A stretch of DNA of 62,399 nt from an uncultured Bacteroidales bacterium (GTDB lineage: Bacteria > Bacteroidota > Bacteroidia > Bacteroidales > UBA932). Positions 42,434 through 53,283 of the stretch are shown here, one piece after another. Every line of letters begins with the position of its first letter. The stretch's first letter is position 1. Made by a program: the position numbers and the translations under genes. A model generated the notes under the pieces. The model worked only from the letters and a program-made list of their open reading frames with translations. It ran no database searches and was not told the DNA's origin. The DNA lies in assembly GCA_949289565.1 (NCBI GenBank), contig CASEOO010000035.1:1-62399 (forward strand), written 5' to 3'.

Positions 42434-45349
42434 ATGAATAAAATGACACTGAAAACACTTCTCACGGCTATGGCGGCCGCCGTTTTCTGCACAGCGGCCC
42501 CGGCTCAAATCATGTCTTTCGAAGACAGTGCAGTACCGGAAAATTTCTCCATCGACAAAGGCAAGCTGTCTGTATCGTCTCAGAAATACAAACTCGGGCA
42601 CAAGGCTCTGAAGATACGCTGGAAATCCGGTGCAGAGGTGCGAATATCGCATCCGGACGGCATAGACAAGGCTTCAAGAGCGCGCAACGGAGGGATGAAT
42701 GCCTGGATATACAACGAAATCCCGGCAAACGACACCCTTACGTTCTTTTTTCTCAATGGGAAAGGCCGCGAACTCTGCCGACTGCCATTCTGCATGGATT
42801 TCGAGGGATGGAGATGCATCTGGATCAACTTCAGGGCCGACCTCGGGAAAGCAGACAGGGAGACCATAGAAACTGTAGTGATGCACTTTCCTGAGAGCAT
42901 TGCCAAAGGCACTGCATACGTGGACATGCTGGAATTCCCGGAAACTGTGTCCTGGCAGAACATGAGCGATGCGCAGTACCGGGTAAACAGGACAGACTTC
43001 AGCCTGATACCTGACTTCATGCGTTTCAGGAATGCAGACAGAACAGAGACTGACCTCATAAAAGCCGTTCCTGAAGAAATTGAAACTATAGCCGAGAGGC
43101 TGGAGCGGTGGTATCTTGGCGGAGAGCCTGCTTCTGCTGATGAGTTGACTGCGCTCAGGGCTGAAAATGAGAAGAAATTCATAGCCAAAGGGGTGAAGCG
43201 TGCCATGAAATATGACATAGGGCATGGAGCATTGTTCCCATGGGGAGCCGCGAACAAGACAGGTGAAGAGAAATGCGTGAAATTCAGAGAACTGAACGAA
43301 TTTGTCCTCATACCGCTCGCCCTTGACTGGAGAAAGAACGGGAACAGGGAAAGCTTGAAAACTGCGATAGACATCTACGACTGGTTCTACGACCAGGGAT
43401 GGGCAGACGGAAGCGGCATGGGCACCCTGACATTCGAGAAACTGCGTAGCTGCGGATATTTCCATTCGTTTTTCCTGCTGAAAGACCAGCTGCCTCCTGA
43501 AACGCTTGAAAGGGAGCTGAATGCCATCGACTGGTTCAGCCTCTTCGGCATGTGCTTCTGCATACCTGAGCACAAGGGAGAAGTGGCAGACAACCTCAGA
43601 GCCCTTGCCTTGCCAAAACTCATATATGCATTGTCCCTGACTGACTATGAAAAGCAGCAGGCCGCGCTGACAGCCTTCAAAAGGTATATGGACAACGCCC
43701 TCGGGATTGCGCCCGGATACTTCGGCACTTTCAAGGCGGACTTCTCCGGCTACCACCACCGCGGGCCTTATCACAGCGCCTATTATCCACATGCCCTGTA
43801 TGCAGGAGCATTGGCTGCATATCTGCTGCACGGCACGCCATATGCCCTTTCAGACGAGACTCTTGCAAACCTGAAAAACGGCCTGATGAATTTCCGTTTC
43901 TTCTGCGCCGGCGCTGATGTACCTGCCGGCACTGCAGGACGCTTTCCCGGAGGGAGGCAAGTGCTGCAGGAAATATTGCCGGCATTCGCTTATGCCGCAT
44001 TCAGTTTTGACGAACCTGACGCTGAGCTTGCGGCGGCTCTGAAAGAATCCCTGTCAGAGCCTGGAATCATGGAAGCCATGAAAGCATATGCTTCCAATGT
44101 CAAATCCACTCTCGCCTACACCTCCACCGTCGGTGAAATGGAGCTTCTGGAGGCCGCCGCCTCAATTCCGGCGGAAACCGCCGATGCGCCAGAAGGGTCG
44201 AAATTCTACCCGTATTCAGGGCTTCTCGTGACTAAAGATTCCAGGATGCAGTTCAATGCAAAGGGTTTCAGCCGCTACATCTGGGATTTCGAGTCTTCAG
44301 CCACGGAAAATATTTTCGGAAGATATGTTTCATATGGCCATCTGGAGTATTTCGACTTCAGGAACGGCAGGAAATCATTCCATCCCGAGGAAGAGAAATG
44401 GGACTGGAACTACATCCCGGGCGCTACATCGCGCATCCTGCCTCCGGACTTGCTCCAAGGAAAAGGAGGGGCTTCATCAGGGCACAGGAACTTCTCTGAC
44501 CAGTCCTTTCTGGCAGGAGTGTGCGCATCAGACAGCCTGGCTATGTTTTCTGTCAGGCTTCACGATATAGCATACGACACTACATTCAGAGCTGACAAGT
44601 CCGTTTTCTTCTTCAAGGACATGGCCGTCTGCCTCGGCTCCGGCATCAGCTCTGAAGACACCGCCCACAGCATAGCCACTACCCTGCTGCAGAGCTTCGA
44701 CGGGACATTTTCTACAGTCCCCACGCGGTCTGGACATGCCGGAGGCGTCATTGTGGAAGACGGCTCCTTCCTCTACGCTGTGAAAGACGGCGCTGTCTGC
44801 ACCTTCGAAGACGGGCTGTATGCCAGAGCCTGGATAGACCACGGGAAAAACCCGGAAGACAGTTCATACTGCTATTTCATTACGAAGAACAAGGACATAA
44901 ATTCAGCGGCAGGGCTGCTCTCTACAGGCAGCCCGGTGGAAATCATCGAGGCTGATGACAATGCACATATTATCCGGAACACAGACTCAGGCATAGTATG
45001 CGGAGCCATTTTTGACTGCTCGGAAACATTCCACGGGACGCCGGTCATCAGGGCAGACATACCTCTGGCCTATATTTTCGAAACCCAGGACGGCGGAAAG
45101 GCCAGGCTGACAGTCTGCGACCCGGACATGAGACGGCCATGGAAGGCTCATATGGGGCTTCTCACAGATGAAGATGTCATAGCAGAGGAAAAGCCGAACG
45201 AGACCACAGTTACACTGGACGGGCTCTGGTCTGTGCAGTCAGGACAGGATGCCTCTGTCACTCATGACTTAAGCACAGGAAATACCGCCATCACTTTCAG
45301 CACCATAAGAGGGGAAAATTATTCTTTCATCATCTCTGAACTGAAATGA
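42434..45349 (+). CDS. PL8 chondroitin-sulfate-ABC-lyase-type polysaccharide lyase
   Basis: 971 residues. Signal peptide ending TAAPAQ. The three-domain plan of chondroitin ABC lyases: N-terminal jelly-roll binding domain (SFEDSAVPENFSIDKGKLSV; GGMNAWIYNEIP), an alpha-toroid (about 210-600) with DYHHRGPY-like GYHHRGPYHSAYYPHA (His441/His442, Arg, Tyr), and beta domains with TENIFGRYVSYGHLEYF and WDWNYIPGATSRILP. It cleaves chondroitin/dermatan sulfate or hyaluronan by beta-elimination. This widens the locus beyond heparan sulfate. Its stop overlaps the ATG of the GH95 pseudogene (ATGA). Confidence 0.88.
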   Translation: MNKMTLKTLLTAMAAAVFCTAAPAQIMSFEDSAVPENFSIDKGKLSVSSQKYKLGHKALKIRWKSGAEVRISHPDGIDKASRARNGGMNAWIYNEIPANDTLTFFFLNGKGRELCRLPFCMDFEGWRCIWINFRADLGKADRETIETVVMHFPESIAKGTAYVDMLEFPETVSWQNMSDAQYRVNRTDFSLIPDFMRFRNADRTETDLIKAVPEEIETIAERLERWYLGGEPASADELTALRAENEKKFIAKGVKRAMKYDIGHGALFPWGAANKTGEEKCVKFRELNEFVLIPLALDWRKNGNRESLKTAIDIYDWFYDQGWADGSGMGTLTFEKLRSCGYFHSFFLLKDQLPPETLERELNAIDWFSLFGMCFCIPEHKGEVADNLRALALPKLIYALSLTDYEKQQAALTAFKRYMDNALGIAPGYFGTFKADFSGYHHRGPYHSAYYPHALYAGALAAYLLHGTPYALSDETLANLKNGLMNFRFFCAGADVPAGTAGRFPGGRQVLQEILPAFAYAAFSFDEPDAELAAALKESLSEPGIMEAMKAYASNVKSTLAYTSTVGEMELLEAAASIPAETADAPEGSKFYPYSGLLVTKDSRMQFNAKGFSRYIWDFESSATENIFGRYVSYGHLEYFDFRNGRKSFHPEEEKWDWNYIPGATSRILPPDLLQGKGGASSGHRNFSDQSFLAGVCASDSLAMFSVRLHDIAYDTTFRADKSVFFFKDMAVCLGSGISSEDTAHSIATTLLQSFDGTFSTVPTRSGHAGGVIVEDGSFLYAVKDGAVCTFEDGLYARAWIDHGKNPEDSSYCYFITKNKDINSAAGLLSTGSPVEIIEADDNAHIIRNTDSGIVCGAIFDCSETFHGTPVIRADIPLAYIFETQDGGKARLTVCDPDMRRPWKAHMGLLTDEDVIAEEKPNETTVTLDGLWSVQSGQDASVTHDLSTGNTAITFSTIRGENYSFIISELK

Positions 45350-46366
45350 GACAAATTATTTCCAATATTGCCTTCCTTTTCATTGCGGCTGCCGCCGCAA
45401 TGGCATTGTCCTGCGGGCAGGACACCGTCAAGAATCAAAACATATTGTGGTACAAGTCACCGGCCTCGGCGTGGGAAGAAGCATTGCCGGCAGGCAACGG
45501 TAGAATGGGCGCGATGGTGTTCGGGTACAAGGGGATAGAAAGGATACAGTTCAATGAGAATACTTTCTACAGCGGAGGCCCGCAGCCGGATCTCGGCATA
45601 GATATCAGGGAAGACCTCGGAACGGTGAGGAAGCTGCTCGCCGAAGGGAAAAACGCAGAGGCGGGAAAACTTATGCAGGAGAAATGGACAGGCCGTCTGA
45701 ATGAGGCGTACCAGCCGTTCGGAGACCTGTACATAGACTTCGGCGACAGTTCGTCAGTGTCACATTACCGGCAGATGCTGGATATGGAAAATGGAATTGT
45801 GAGCACGTCTTATATAAAAAACGGGGTGAAAATAGCCAGAGAGGTGTTCGTTTCGCATCCTGACCAGGCTATAGTGGTGCATATCTGCGCAGACAGGCCT
45901 GTGCTGGATTTCAGAGCATGGCTCGGGTCGAAGCATCCTGTGAAGATTTCATCAGATGGCTGCGGACTGATGATGACAGGGAGAGCTCCGTCACACGCTC
46001 AGAGGCGCGATATAGAATATATGAGGAAATTCCATACGGAAAGGCTTCATCCTGAATATTTCAGGCCAGACGGCAGTGTCATCAGAGATGAGCATGTCAT
46101 ATATGGACTGGATGGCAAAGGCATGTCTTTCGAAGCTATGCTGGTGCCTTATTCACATTCCGGGGGCAGGCTGGAAATTTCAGAGGAAAGCCAGGGGCGG
46201 CTTTACTGTGGATATCCGCTGGGACAGGAACTGCGTACAAGCAGACATTTCAAGCGGCACCGCCAGAAATATAGAGGTGGCATGCGGTTCATCTGTGAAA
46301 ACGCTCAGCATCGCGGCTGGCGAAACTGAAAGGATTATGTTCCATTGCTCTTCACATATTCTGTAG
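45346..46366 (+). pseudogene. GH95 alpha-L-fucosidase-like gene with large internal deletion
   Basis: The first 280 or so residues are a normal GH95 N-terminus: lipobox ALSC, WYKSPASAWEEALPAGNGRM, QFNENTFYSGGP, AYQPFGDLYIDF. GH95 proteins are about 750-800 residues and their catalytic residues lie in the missing middle. Near 46190 the reading frame turns into the gene's extreme C-terminus in a different frame (ARGGFTVDIRWDRN, then TLSIAAGETERIMF, stop 46366). In the original frame translation ends at 46329 after nonsense residues. So roughly 1.3 kb is missing and the gene is dead. Its end converges on the regulator gene, overlapping by about 30 bases. Confidence 0.8.
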
Positions 46367-49300
46367 GCAGGCAGCCTACATACTTCTTGAAGCTCGTAGA
46401 AAAATACGATGGAGATGAAAAGCCGACCTTGTAGCAGATCTCGGCTATGGTCCATCTGTTTTCCTTCAGGAGCTCGCAAGCCTCGTTGAACCTGATTTTC
46501 CTGATGAAATCCAGGGCAGATTCTCCTGTCAGAGCCTTCATCTTCAGATGCATGCTGGAACGGCTCAGGCCCATAGCCTTGGCGAAGTCTTCTGTGGAAA
46601 ATTCCTCATTGCTCAGGTTCTTGTGCACTATCTCCACGGCTTTCTGGAGGAACTCCTTGTCCACTTCATTGAACGTGATGGCTCCCGGGTCCACATCGTC
46701 GCTTTTCGAGTACTTCTCCTGCATGCGCTTCCTGGTCTTGATGACATTGTTCACCTTGACTATAAGCAGCTGCAGAGAGAAAGGCTTGGGAATATAGTCG
46801 TCTGCTCCTGTCTGGAGCGCCTCCAGCTGGTCATCTACATCTGTCCTGGCTGAAAGCATAATGACAGGAATATGGCTGGTGTTTATGTTCTGCTTGATGG
46901 CCTTGCACAGCTTGATGCCATCCATCACAGGCATCATGACATCTGTAATCACCATATCCACATCATGAACTTGTTTCAAAATCTCCATGGCTTCGCTTCC
47001 GTCTCCTGCGGTGAGCACATCGAACTGGCGGCGCAGACCACCAGTGAGATAATTCCGGATTTCCTCATTGTCTTCCACCAGAAGCAGCTTCCCGCGTTTC
47101 ACACCGTCTGTCTCTTCTTCATCATATTCTTCCTGCCGCTCCGTATCGATATAGTACATGTTCCGCGGATTTGTAGAGTATACCACATCATCAGTCCCGG
47201 CTTCCCCTTCTTTCACTATCTCAGATTCAGCATAGACGGCAATATCTTGAGGGAAGGTCACAGTGAATGTGCTTCCTACTCCTTCCGTGCTCTGGACATC
47301 CACCTGTCCATGATGCAGTTCTGCCAGCCTCATCACCAGAGAAAGGCCAATTCCGCTGCCTATGTGCTCTCTGTCTATCTGGTAGAATCTTTCGAATATC
47401 TTGCTCTGCTTGTCCATAGGGATGCCCGTCCCGGTATCGCTTACCTGCAGGACCAGATTTCCGTCCTTGGCGAAAAGCCTGACTGTGACAGCGCCCTTGT
47501 CAGTGTATTTAAAAGCATTTGAAATCAAGTTGTTGACTATAAGGTCAAGATATTTTTTATCGATAAGGAACTGCTTGTCTTCCAGGTCGGAGATGAAATT
47601 GTATTCCAAGCCTTTGTGCTGCGCCAGTTTTTCATAGAAGGAGAAATTCTCCAGCACCAGATTATAGGCGGTCTCTCTGCTGACACGAAGCCTGAACACG
47701 CCCTGCTCAGCCCTGCGGTAGTCCATCAGCTGGTTCACCAGGTGCAGCAGTCTGTCAGTGTTCCTCTCTATAAATTTAAGCTGCTTCTTCATCCATCTGT
47801 CGGAGGTCTTGGACATCATTTCCTGCAGCGGCGCCACTATCAGTGTCAGCGGAGTCCTGAGTTCATGCGAAATATTGATGAAAAACCTTATCTTCATCTG
47901 CGCGATTTCGTCCTTCGCCGCCCTCTCCTTCCGCTCCATCGCCATCCTGGCTTCCATGGACTTCTTGGCCCACAAGAAATGCGCAATGAAAAATACAATC
48001 CCCGCCAATGCCAGCGCCATCAGGCATCTCGCCCACCAAGAGGCATACCACACCGGCTTGACTATGATATCCAGAGTGGCAGGAGTGTTGTTCCATACCC
48101 CGTCATTGTTCGCGGCCTTCACCATGAATGTATAATGCCCTGGAGGCAGATTAGAATAAGACACAGACCTGCCGTCCCTCCCGAGGTAATACCATTCCCT
48201 GTCGAATCCCTTGAGAGTGTAAGCGAAAGAATTGTGCTGGCCTGAGACATAGTTCATGACCACAAATCCGAGAGTGATGGACCTCTGTGACGGCCTGAGC
48301 ACGATCTGGCTGGTCTTGGATATATTCCGCTCAAGAATGCCTGTCTCGTCGCCGGGACGTACAGGATGGTTGTACAGAGAAAGCCGGGAAATGACCGGTT
48401 CAGGAGAATACGGATTTTCGGAGAGAGAATCAGGAGAAAATGTCGTGATGCCGTTGATGCCGCCGAAATACATCTGGCCTGACGATGTCCTGCAATGTGA
48501 ATACGTGTTGAACTGGTCGCTCTGCAGCCCGTCCTCGGCAGAAAATGTCCTGATACGTCCGCTTTCCGGGGTGAAACATGCCAGACCTTTGTTGGAGCTG
48601 AGCCACAAGTCTCCTCCGCTGTCTTCTTCAATACCGTAAATGACATTGTTCGGCAGCCCGCTTTCTGTCGAGACATGCACTGTAGTATCTCTCTCGCTGT
48701 CGTAGCCATACAGGCCTGAACGGGTGGCAATCCACACTATGCCTCCTTCTGATTCATAAAAATCCTGTACAGCCTTCATCTGGGGAATGTCCATAGTGCC
48801 AGACAAGCATTCCCCTATAGTGCCTCCGGCAATATCATACACCTCCATGCCGCCATCTCCGCCCAGCCACAAGCGGCCTCTGGAGTCTTTATACATCGAC
48901 ATGATTCTCCCGGGCAAGCCATGTCCATCCGGGGAGACACCATCCACAGAAATGAATTTCCGGGATTTCTTGTCAAATATGAAAAGCCCGTTCAGAGTCC
49001 CCACCCACAATGAGCGGCTGTCACGAGGCAGTATCGAATACACATCCATGCTCAAGGCTTTGCCAAGAAACGGAGGGCACTGCTCTATCCTGCCTGTTCT
49101 CTTGTCCAATATGCTCAGGCCACCTGCATGCGCACCTATATAAACCTTGCCCTCGGCATTGTCTATGTAAATAGCTTTGATGTCATTCGACTCTACGCCC
49201 TCCTGCCTGCTCCCGCGCAGATAATGGATGAATGTGCCGCTGGCGGGGTCATAGTGGTTCACGCCTCCGTCATTCGTGCCTATCCACAGAGTCCTGTCTT

Positions 49301-50398
49301 CGTCTTCCACTATGCAGCTCACTACATTCCCGCTGAGAGAATTGGAATTCGGGACATGCCTTATATTCCTGAATCTCGTCTTCAGGGGATGGTAATAGTT
49401 AGCGCCGCCGAAATAGGTCCCCAGCCACATTCCCCCCTGCGCATCTTTGAATATGCACCTTACAGACTGCTGGGAAAGGCTCTCCGGTTCGGACGGATTC
49501 GCATAAATCACTGTGAACGAATCTTTCCGCCTGTCATAGATGCATAAATTGTTTAAAGTGCCTATCCACAGCTTATTCGATGAATCCAGAGCCAATGCAC
49601 GTACATAGTCGGAACTCAAGCCGGAATCTTCGCGGGTATAGCGTCTCAGCTGGCCGGACATCATATCCAGCACAAACAGCCCCCTTCCCTCTGTACCAGC
49701 ATAGAGATACCGGTCATTCTCCAGAAGCAAAGACTGTATTCTCGCCCCCCCCCGGCAGAAAATTCAGAAACCGGATAGCAAGCATTCGACTCCGGTTCAT
49801 ATACATGCACCTCTCCTCCGGCTGTACCCAGGAATATCTTGCCTGAACCCCGGAATGCCGCTGTCACTTTCAGAGGAAGCATAGACACAGGCAGCACATC
49901 GTCACGGAACTCCATCCTGCCGACATCGAACACAGACACTCTGTCAGACATGGCCACCATCACCATGGAATCAGTCAGCGGGCAGACCACGTTCACCTCG
50001 CACGGCTCGCCCTTGTATGTAAAATTATGGAAATTGTCCAGATCATCGTCATAGAGCGAGAGACCGGACTCTGTACCGACCCATACTCTGCCGGCCAAGT
50101 CCGTGCAAAGCGTTCTCGTGATATCGTCTGCAATGCTTTCATCGTCGCCAGGCACATGATGGTATACAGTGAATTCATATCCGTCATACCTGTTCACTCC
50201 GTCATATGTTGCAAACCACATACTGCCGGTCCTGTCCTGGGTGACTGAAAAAATGGTGCTCTGCGAAAGCCCCGCCTCTATGGATATCCTCGTGAAATGC
50301 AGGTCATGCGCAGGCATGGCAGAAGAGCAGACAAGCCCCGCAGAAAACATAAAGGCCGCCGCTGCCGATATTATAGTCAAATAACGTCTCATTCTCAA
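46335..50398 (-). CDS. Hybrid two-component system regulator (HTCS), frameshifted at a run of nine Gs
   Basis: One protein of about 1354 residues if the run at 49745-49753 had ten (or seven) Gs; as read, the frame breaks near residue 217. Order: signal peptide, two seven-bladed Reg_prop propellers (GLSQSTIFSVTQDRTGSMWF; EDGLQSDQFN), a Y_Y_Y domain (FDREWYYLGRDG), membrane segment (CLMALALAGIVFFIAHFLW), HisKA (NISHELRTPLTL, His codon at 47865-47867), HATPase (DTGTGIPMDKQ), receiver (VITDVMMPVMDG), and AraC-type HTH (TIAEICYKVGFSSPSYFSTS). HTCS proteins sense an oligosaccharide in the periplasm and activate the matching utilisation genes, here most likely region B. If the frameshift is real, sensor and output are uncoupled in this sequence. 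Confidence 0.85.
49745..49753 (-). repeat. Homopolymer G9 tract inside the HTCS gene
   Basis: Nine Cs on the plus strand (nine Gs in the gene). Upstream frame reads EFSAGGGREYS and soon ends; the downstream frame reads ARIQSLLLENDRYLYAGTEG and continues to the true C-terminus. One extra G joins the two. Such tracts slip during replication and are also prone to sequencing error. Confidence 0.85.
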
Positions 50399-50439
50399 GA
50401 TTCTAAGCCGGAGAGCCGCTGTGTCATCAATTATGGTAT

Positions 50440-50478
50440 AATAAAAGCCGTCCCTCAGACACTGCTTTCAGGACGGCT
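50440..50478 (-). terminator. Terminator after clpB
   Basis: AGCCGTCC (50446-50453) pairs with GGACGGCT (50471-50478). On the minus strand the hairpin is followed by TTTTATTATA. It separates clpB from the HTCS gene. No promoter box with full consensus was found in 50399-50568. Confidence 0.75.
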
Positions 50479-50568
50479 AATATAATAATTTTTTCCAGAT
50501 TTCCGTTGCGGCCCGCCGCAATCCTCAGTCCGGGCTGTTCAGTTTCGGCAGAGATCATCCAATCCAAA

Positions 50569-52722
50569 TCATTTTTCCGTGATCCGGATAGCGCCGTCAC
50601 GGACATCCACCAGAATTTCGGATTCCTTGTGGACACTTCCGTCCAGAATGGCCTTGGCTATCAGATTCACAAGCTCACGCTGCATCAGCCTCTTGATCGG
50701 CCTGGCGCCATAGGCTGGATCATAACCCTTGTCTGTCATATAATCCTCGAACGCCTGAGAGAACGATATTGAAACTCCGTTTCCGGCCAGTTTCTCCCGG
50801 AGATCATCCATCTGAAGATGAAGAATATCGCGGATATCTTTCTTCGTCAACGGCTCGAACATTATTATCTCATCGATACGGTTCAGGAACTCCGGCCTGA
50901 CTGTGCCTTTCAGCACATCGAGGACTTCTTTCCTGCATTGTCCGAGCATCTCGGACCTCTTGGCAGGAGTGTCGTCATCGGAAAGACGGTCCATATAGCC
51001 CTGTATGATTTCAGCACCAGCATTGGACGTCATGATCAGGATAGTGTTCTTGAAATCCACTGTACGGCCCTTATTGTCGGTCAGACGGCCGTCATCCAGG
51101 ACCTGAAGCAGGATGTTGAATACGTCCGGATGGGCTTTCTCGATTTCGTCGAGCAGGATTACGGAATAGGGTTTCCTTCTGACAGCCTCTGTCAGCTGGC
51201 CGCCCTCGTCATATCCCACATATCCCGGAGGGGCGCCGACCAGACGGCTCACAGAATGACGCTCCTGGTATTCGCTCATATCGATACGGGTCATCATGTT
51301 CTCGTCGTTGAACAGGAACTCGGCCAGAGCCTTCGCCAGCTCGGTCTTGCCCACACCTGTCGTTCCGAGGAAAAGGAACGATCCTATAGGACGTTTCTCG
51401 TTCTGCAGACCAGCCCGGCTTCTGCGAACCGCATCGGAGACAGCCTGTATGGCCTGATCCTGTCCCACAACTCTCTTGTGAAGCTCGCTCTCCATTCTGA
51501 GCAGCTTCTCCTTCTCGCTTTCCAGCATCCTCTTCACAGGTATGCCCGTCCATTTGGCGACCACCTCGGCGATATCTTCAGGAGTGACCGCCTCAGTGAT
51601 GATCGGGTCTTTGATAGATGCTTGCCTGGCTGTCAGCTCGTCAATTTTCTTTTTCGCATCTGCCATCTTTCCGTAGCGGATCTCTGCGACCTTTCCATAA
51701 TCGCCTGCACGTTCGGCATTCTGTGCCTGAATCTTGTAGTCTTCAACCTGCTGCCTGGCGGCCTGAAGTCCGGAAAGTATGGATTTCTCCTCGTCCCATC
51801 TCTTCATCAGCACATCTCGCTGGCTGTTCAGCTCTTTAAGTTCCTCTTCAATCTTGTCCATCTTCAGGGACACTCCCTCACGCTTGATGGCGGCCTTTTC
51901 GATTTCCAGCTGACGTATCCTGCTGTTCAATGTATCTATGGGCTCAGGCACTGAATTCATTTCCAGCCTCAGCTTGGAAGCCGCCTCGTCCACCAGGTCT
52001 ATGGCCTTGTCAGGCAGAAACCTGTTCGTGATATACCTGTGTGAAAGCTCCACAGCGGCGATCAGGGCATCATCCTCGATACGCACCTTATGGTGATTCT
52101 CGTATTTTTCTTTCAGCCCCCTCAGTATGGATATAGATTCCGCAGGGGTAGGCTCATCCACCATCACCATCTGGAATCGTCTCTCCAGTGCTTTGTCGGA
52201 TTCGAAATATTTCTGATACTCATCCAGAGTAGTGGAACCGATGGTCCTCAGTTCGCCTCTGGCCAGGGCCGGTTTCAGGATATTCGATGCATCCATCGCG
52301 CCCGAACTCCTTCCGGCACCGACCAGCGTATGGATCTCATCTATGAAGAGGATAATCTCCCCGTTGCTGTCCACGACTTCTTTTACTACGCCCTTCAGCC
52401 TCTCCTCGAACTCACCCTGGTATTTCGCGCCTGCTATCAGTGCGCCCAGATCCAGAGAATAGATTTTTTTCGTCTTCAGATTCTCCGGAACGTTTCCGTT
52501 CACTATATTCTGGGCAATGCCTTCTGATATCGCTGTTTTTCCCACGCCAGGCTCGCCCACCAGGATAGGATTGTTCTTCGTCCTCCTGCTCAATATCTGC
52601 AGGACCCGGCGGATTTCATCGTCCCGTCCGATGACCGGGTCCAGTTTTCCCTTCGCCGCCCTTTCATTCAGGTTGACGGCGAATTTTTCAAGAAATTCAA
52701 GTTTATTGCTGTTGTTTTCCAT
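50569..52722 (-). CDS. clpB: ClpB-type AAA+ disaggregase lacking the N-terminal domain
   Basis: 717 residues from the ATG at 52722, preceded by AAGGAGAA. Two AAA+ modules: the first with GEPGVGKT (Walker A) and [11 protein letters not shown]; the second with [15 protein letters not shown] and [15 protein letters not shown], plus the ClpB middle coiled coil (about 260-385, [20 protein letters not shown]). Full ClpB is about 860 residues; the Clp_N repeat domain (about 145 residues) is absent and the 170 bases upstream cannot encode it. No ClpP-binding tripeptide loop is evident, so it is a disaggregase working with DnaK rather than a protease subunit. Cytoplasmic. Confidence 0.95.
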   Translation of the reverse strand: MENNSNKLEFLEKFAVNLNERAAKGKLDPVIGRDDEIRRVLQILSRRTKNNPILVGEPGVGKTAISEGIAQNIVNGNVPENLKTKKIYSLDLGALIAGAKYQGEFEERLKGVVKEVVDSNGEIILFIDEIHTLVGAGRSSGAMDASNILKPALARGELRTIGSTTLDEYQKYFESDKALERRFQMVMVDEPTPAESISILRGLKEKYENHHKVRIEDDALIAAVELSHRYITNRFLPDKAIDLVDEAASKLRLEMNSVPEPIDTLNSRIRQLEIEKAAIKREGVSLKMDKIEEELKELNSQRDVLMKRWDEEKSILSGLQAARQQVEDYKIQAQNAERAGDYGKVAEIRYGKMADAKKKIDELTARQASIKDPIITEAVTPEDIAEVVAKWTGIPVKRMLESEKEKLLRMESELHKRVVGQDQAIQAVSDAVRRSRAGLQNEKRPIGSFLFLGTTGVGKTELAKALAEFLFNDENMMTRIDMSEYQERHSVSRLVGAPPGYVGYDEGGQLTEAVRRKPYSVILLDEIEKAHPDVFNILLQVLDDGRLTDNKGRTVDFKNTILIMTSNAGAEIIQGYMDRLSDDDTPAKRSEMLGQCRKEVLDVLKGTVRPEFLNRIDEIIMFEPLTKKDIRDILHLQMDDLREKLAGNGVSISFSQAFEDYMTDKGYDPAYGARPIKRLMQRELVNLIAKAILDGSVHKESEILVDVRDGAIRITEK

Positions 52723-52818
52723 ATTTGTCTTCTCCTTTTTCTGTGTTCTCCTTTTCCCCGCCGGCCTCTGCCAGCGTACCATGTACTCGGAGTGAATCGC
52801 AGACGGAATAGACAAAAT

Positions 52819-52875
52819 ATATTCCAGCCGTAGCCGGCACTGACAAAATGTCAGTCTCAGCCACAGCTGGAATAT
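52819..52875. promoter_or_regulatory. Large hairpin between secG and clpB
   Basis: ATATTCCAGC (52819-52828) pairs perfectly with GCTGGAATAT (52866-52875), and inside it ACTGAC/GTCAGT (52839-52844, 52850-52855) pairs around AAAAT. On the minus strand it is followed by ATTTTGTC. It may terminate secG transcription or control clpB. The inner TGACAAAATGTCA does not match the HrcA/CIRCE element. Confidence 0.55.
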
Positions 52876-52896
52876 TCAGTTGTTTACGGCTCTGGG

Positions 52897-53268
52897 CTAC
52901 TCTGCTTCAGAAGCAGGGGCTTCCTGGGCAGGAGCGTCCTGTGAAGGCACGCCCTGAGGCACTGCAGGGAACTGAGGACGGCTCTCCTCGAGGGAGCGCT
53001 CTATCTGGTCAGTCACATCCATGCCGCCTTTAGAGTTTCCGCTGGTAGCGAATGACGATGCTATAGCCACCACAAAAACGAAAGCAACAAGCCCCCAGGT
53101 AACTTTCTCGAGAATATCGGCAGTCTGACGCACACCGAAAGTCTGGTTACCGGCAGCGAAATTGCTGGCAAGGCCACCACCCTTTCCATTCTGGAGCAAT
53201 ACCACGATAGTAAGGAGCACGCTTGCCAGGATGACGAGCACAGCCAGAATTGTAAATACTACGTTCAT
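52897..53268 (-). CDS. secG: SecG, preprotein translocase subunit
   Basis: 123 residues from the ATG at 53268. Two membrane segments (VVFTILAVLVILASVLLTIVV and VTWGLVAFVFVVAIASSFA) join through the SecG loop LQNGKGGGLASNFAAGNQTFG, the family hallmark. The C-terminus is an acidic, Pro/Ala/Glu-rich tail (PSQDAPAQEAPASEAE). Small subunit of the SecYEG channel in the inner membrane. Lies 15 bases downstream of the helical-repeat protein gene, in the run sigma-54 activator - lptE - repeat protein - secG. Confidence 0.95.
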   Translation of the reverse strand: MNVVFTILAVLVILASVLLTIVVLLQNGKGGGLASNFAAGNQTFGVRQTADILEKVTWGLVAFVFVVAIASSFATSGNSKGGMDVTDQIERSLEESRPQFPAVPQGVPSQDAPAQEAPASEAE

Positions 53269-53283
53269 AATATTCAATGAATT

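Noticed and set aside
42674..43831. Long minus-strand open frame (385 codons) inside the PL8 gene
   Set aside because: Antisense to a full-length lyase with clear family motifs. Its translation has no domain, no signal and odd composition; it is a by-product of codon bias.
50818..51954. Plus-strand open frame of 378 codons inside clpB
   Set aside because: Exactly opposite a highly conserved AAA+ gene; no recognisable motifs.
52723..52815. Upstream start that would lengthen ClpB by 31 residues
   Set aside because: The added residues are basic and unlike the Clp_N domain, and AAGGAGAA is placed for the ATG at 52722.
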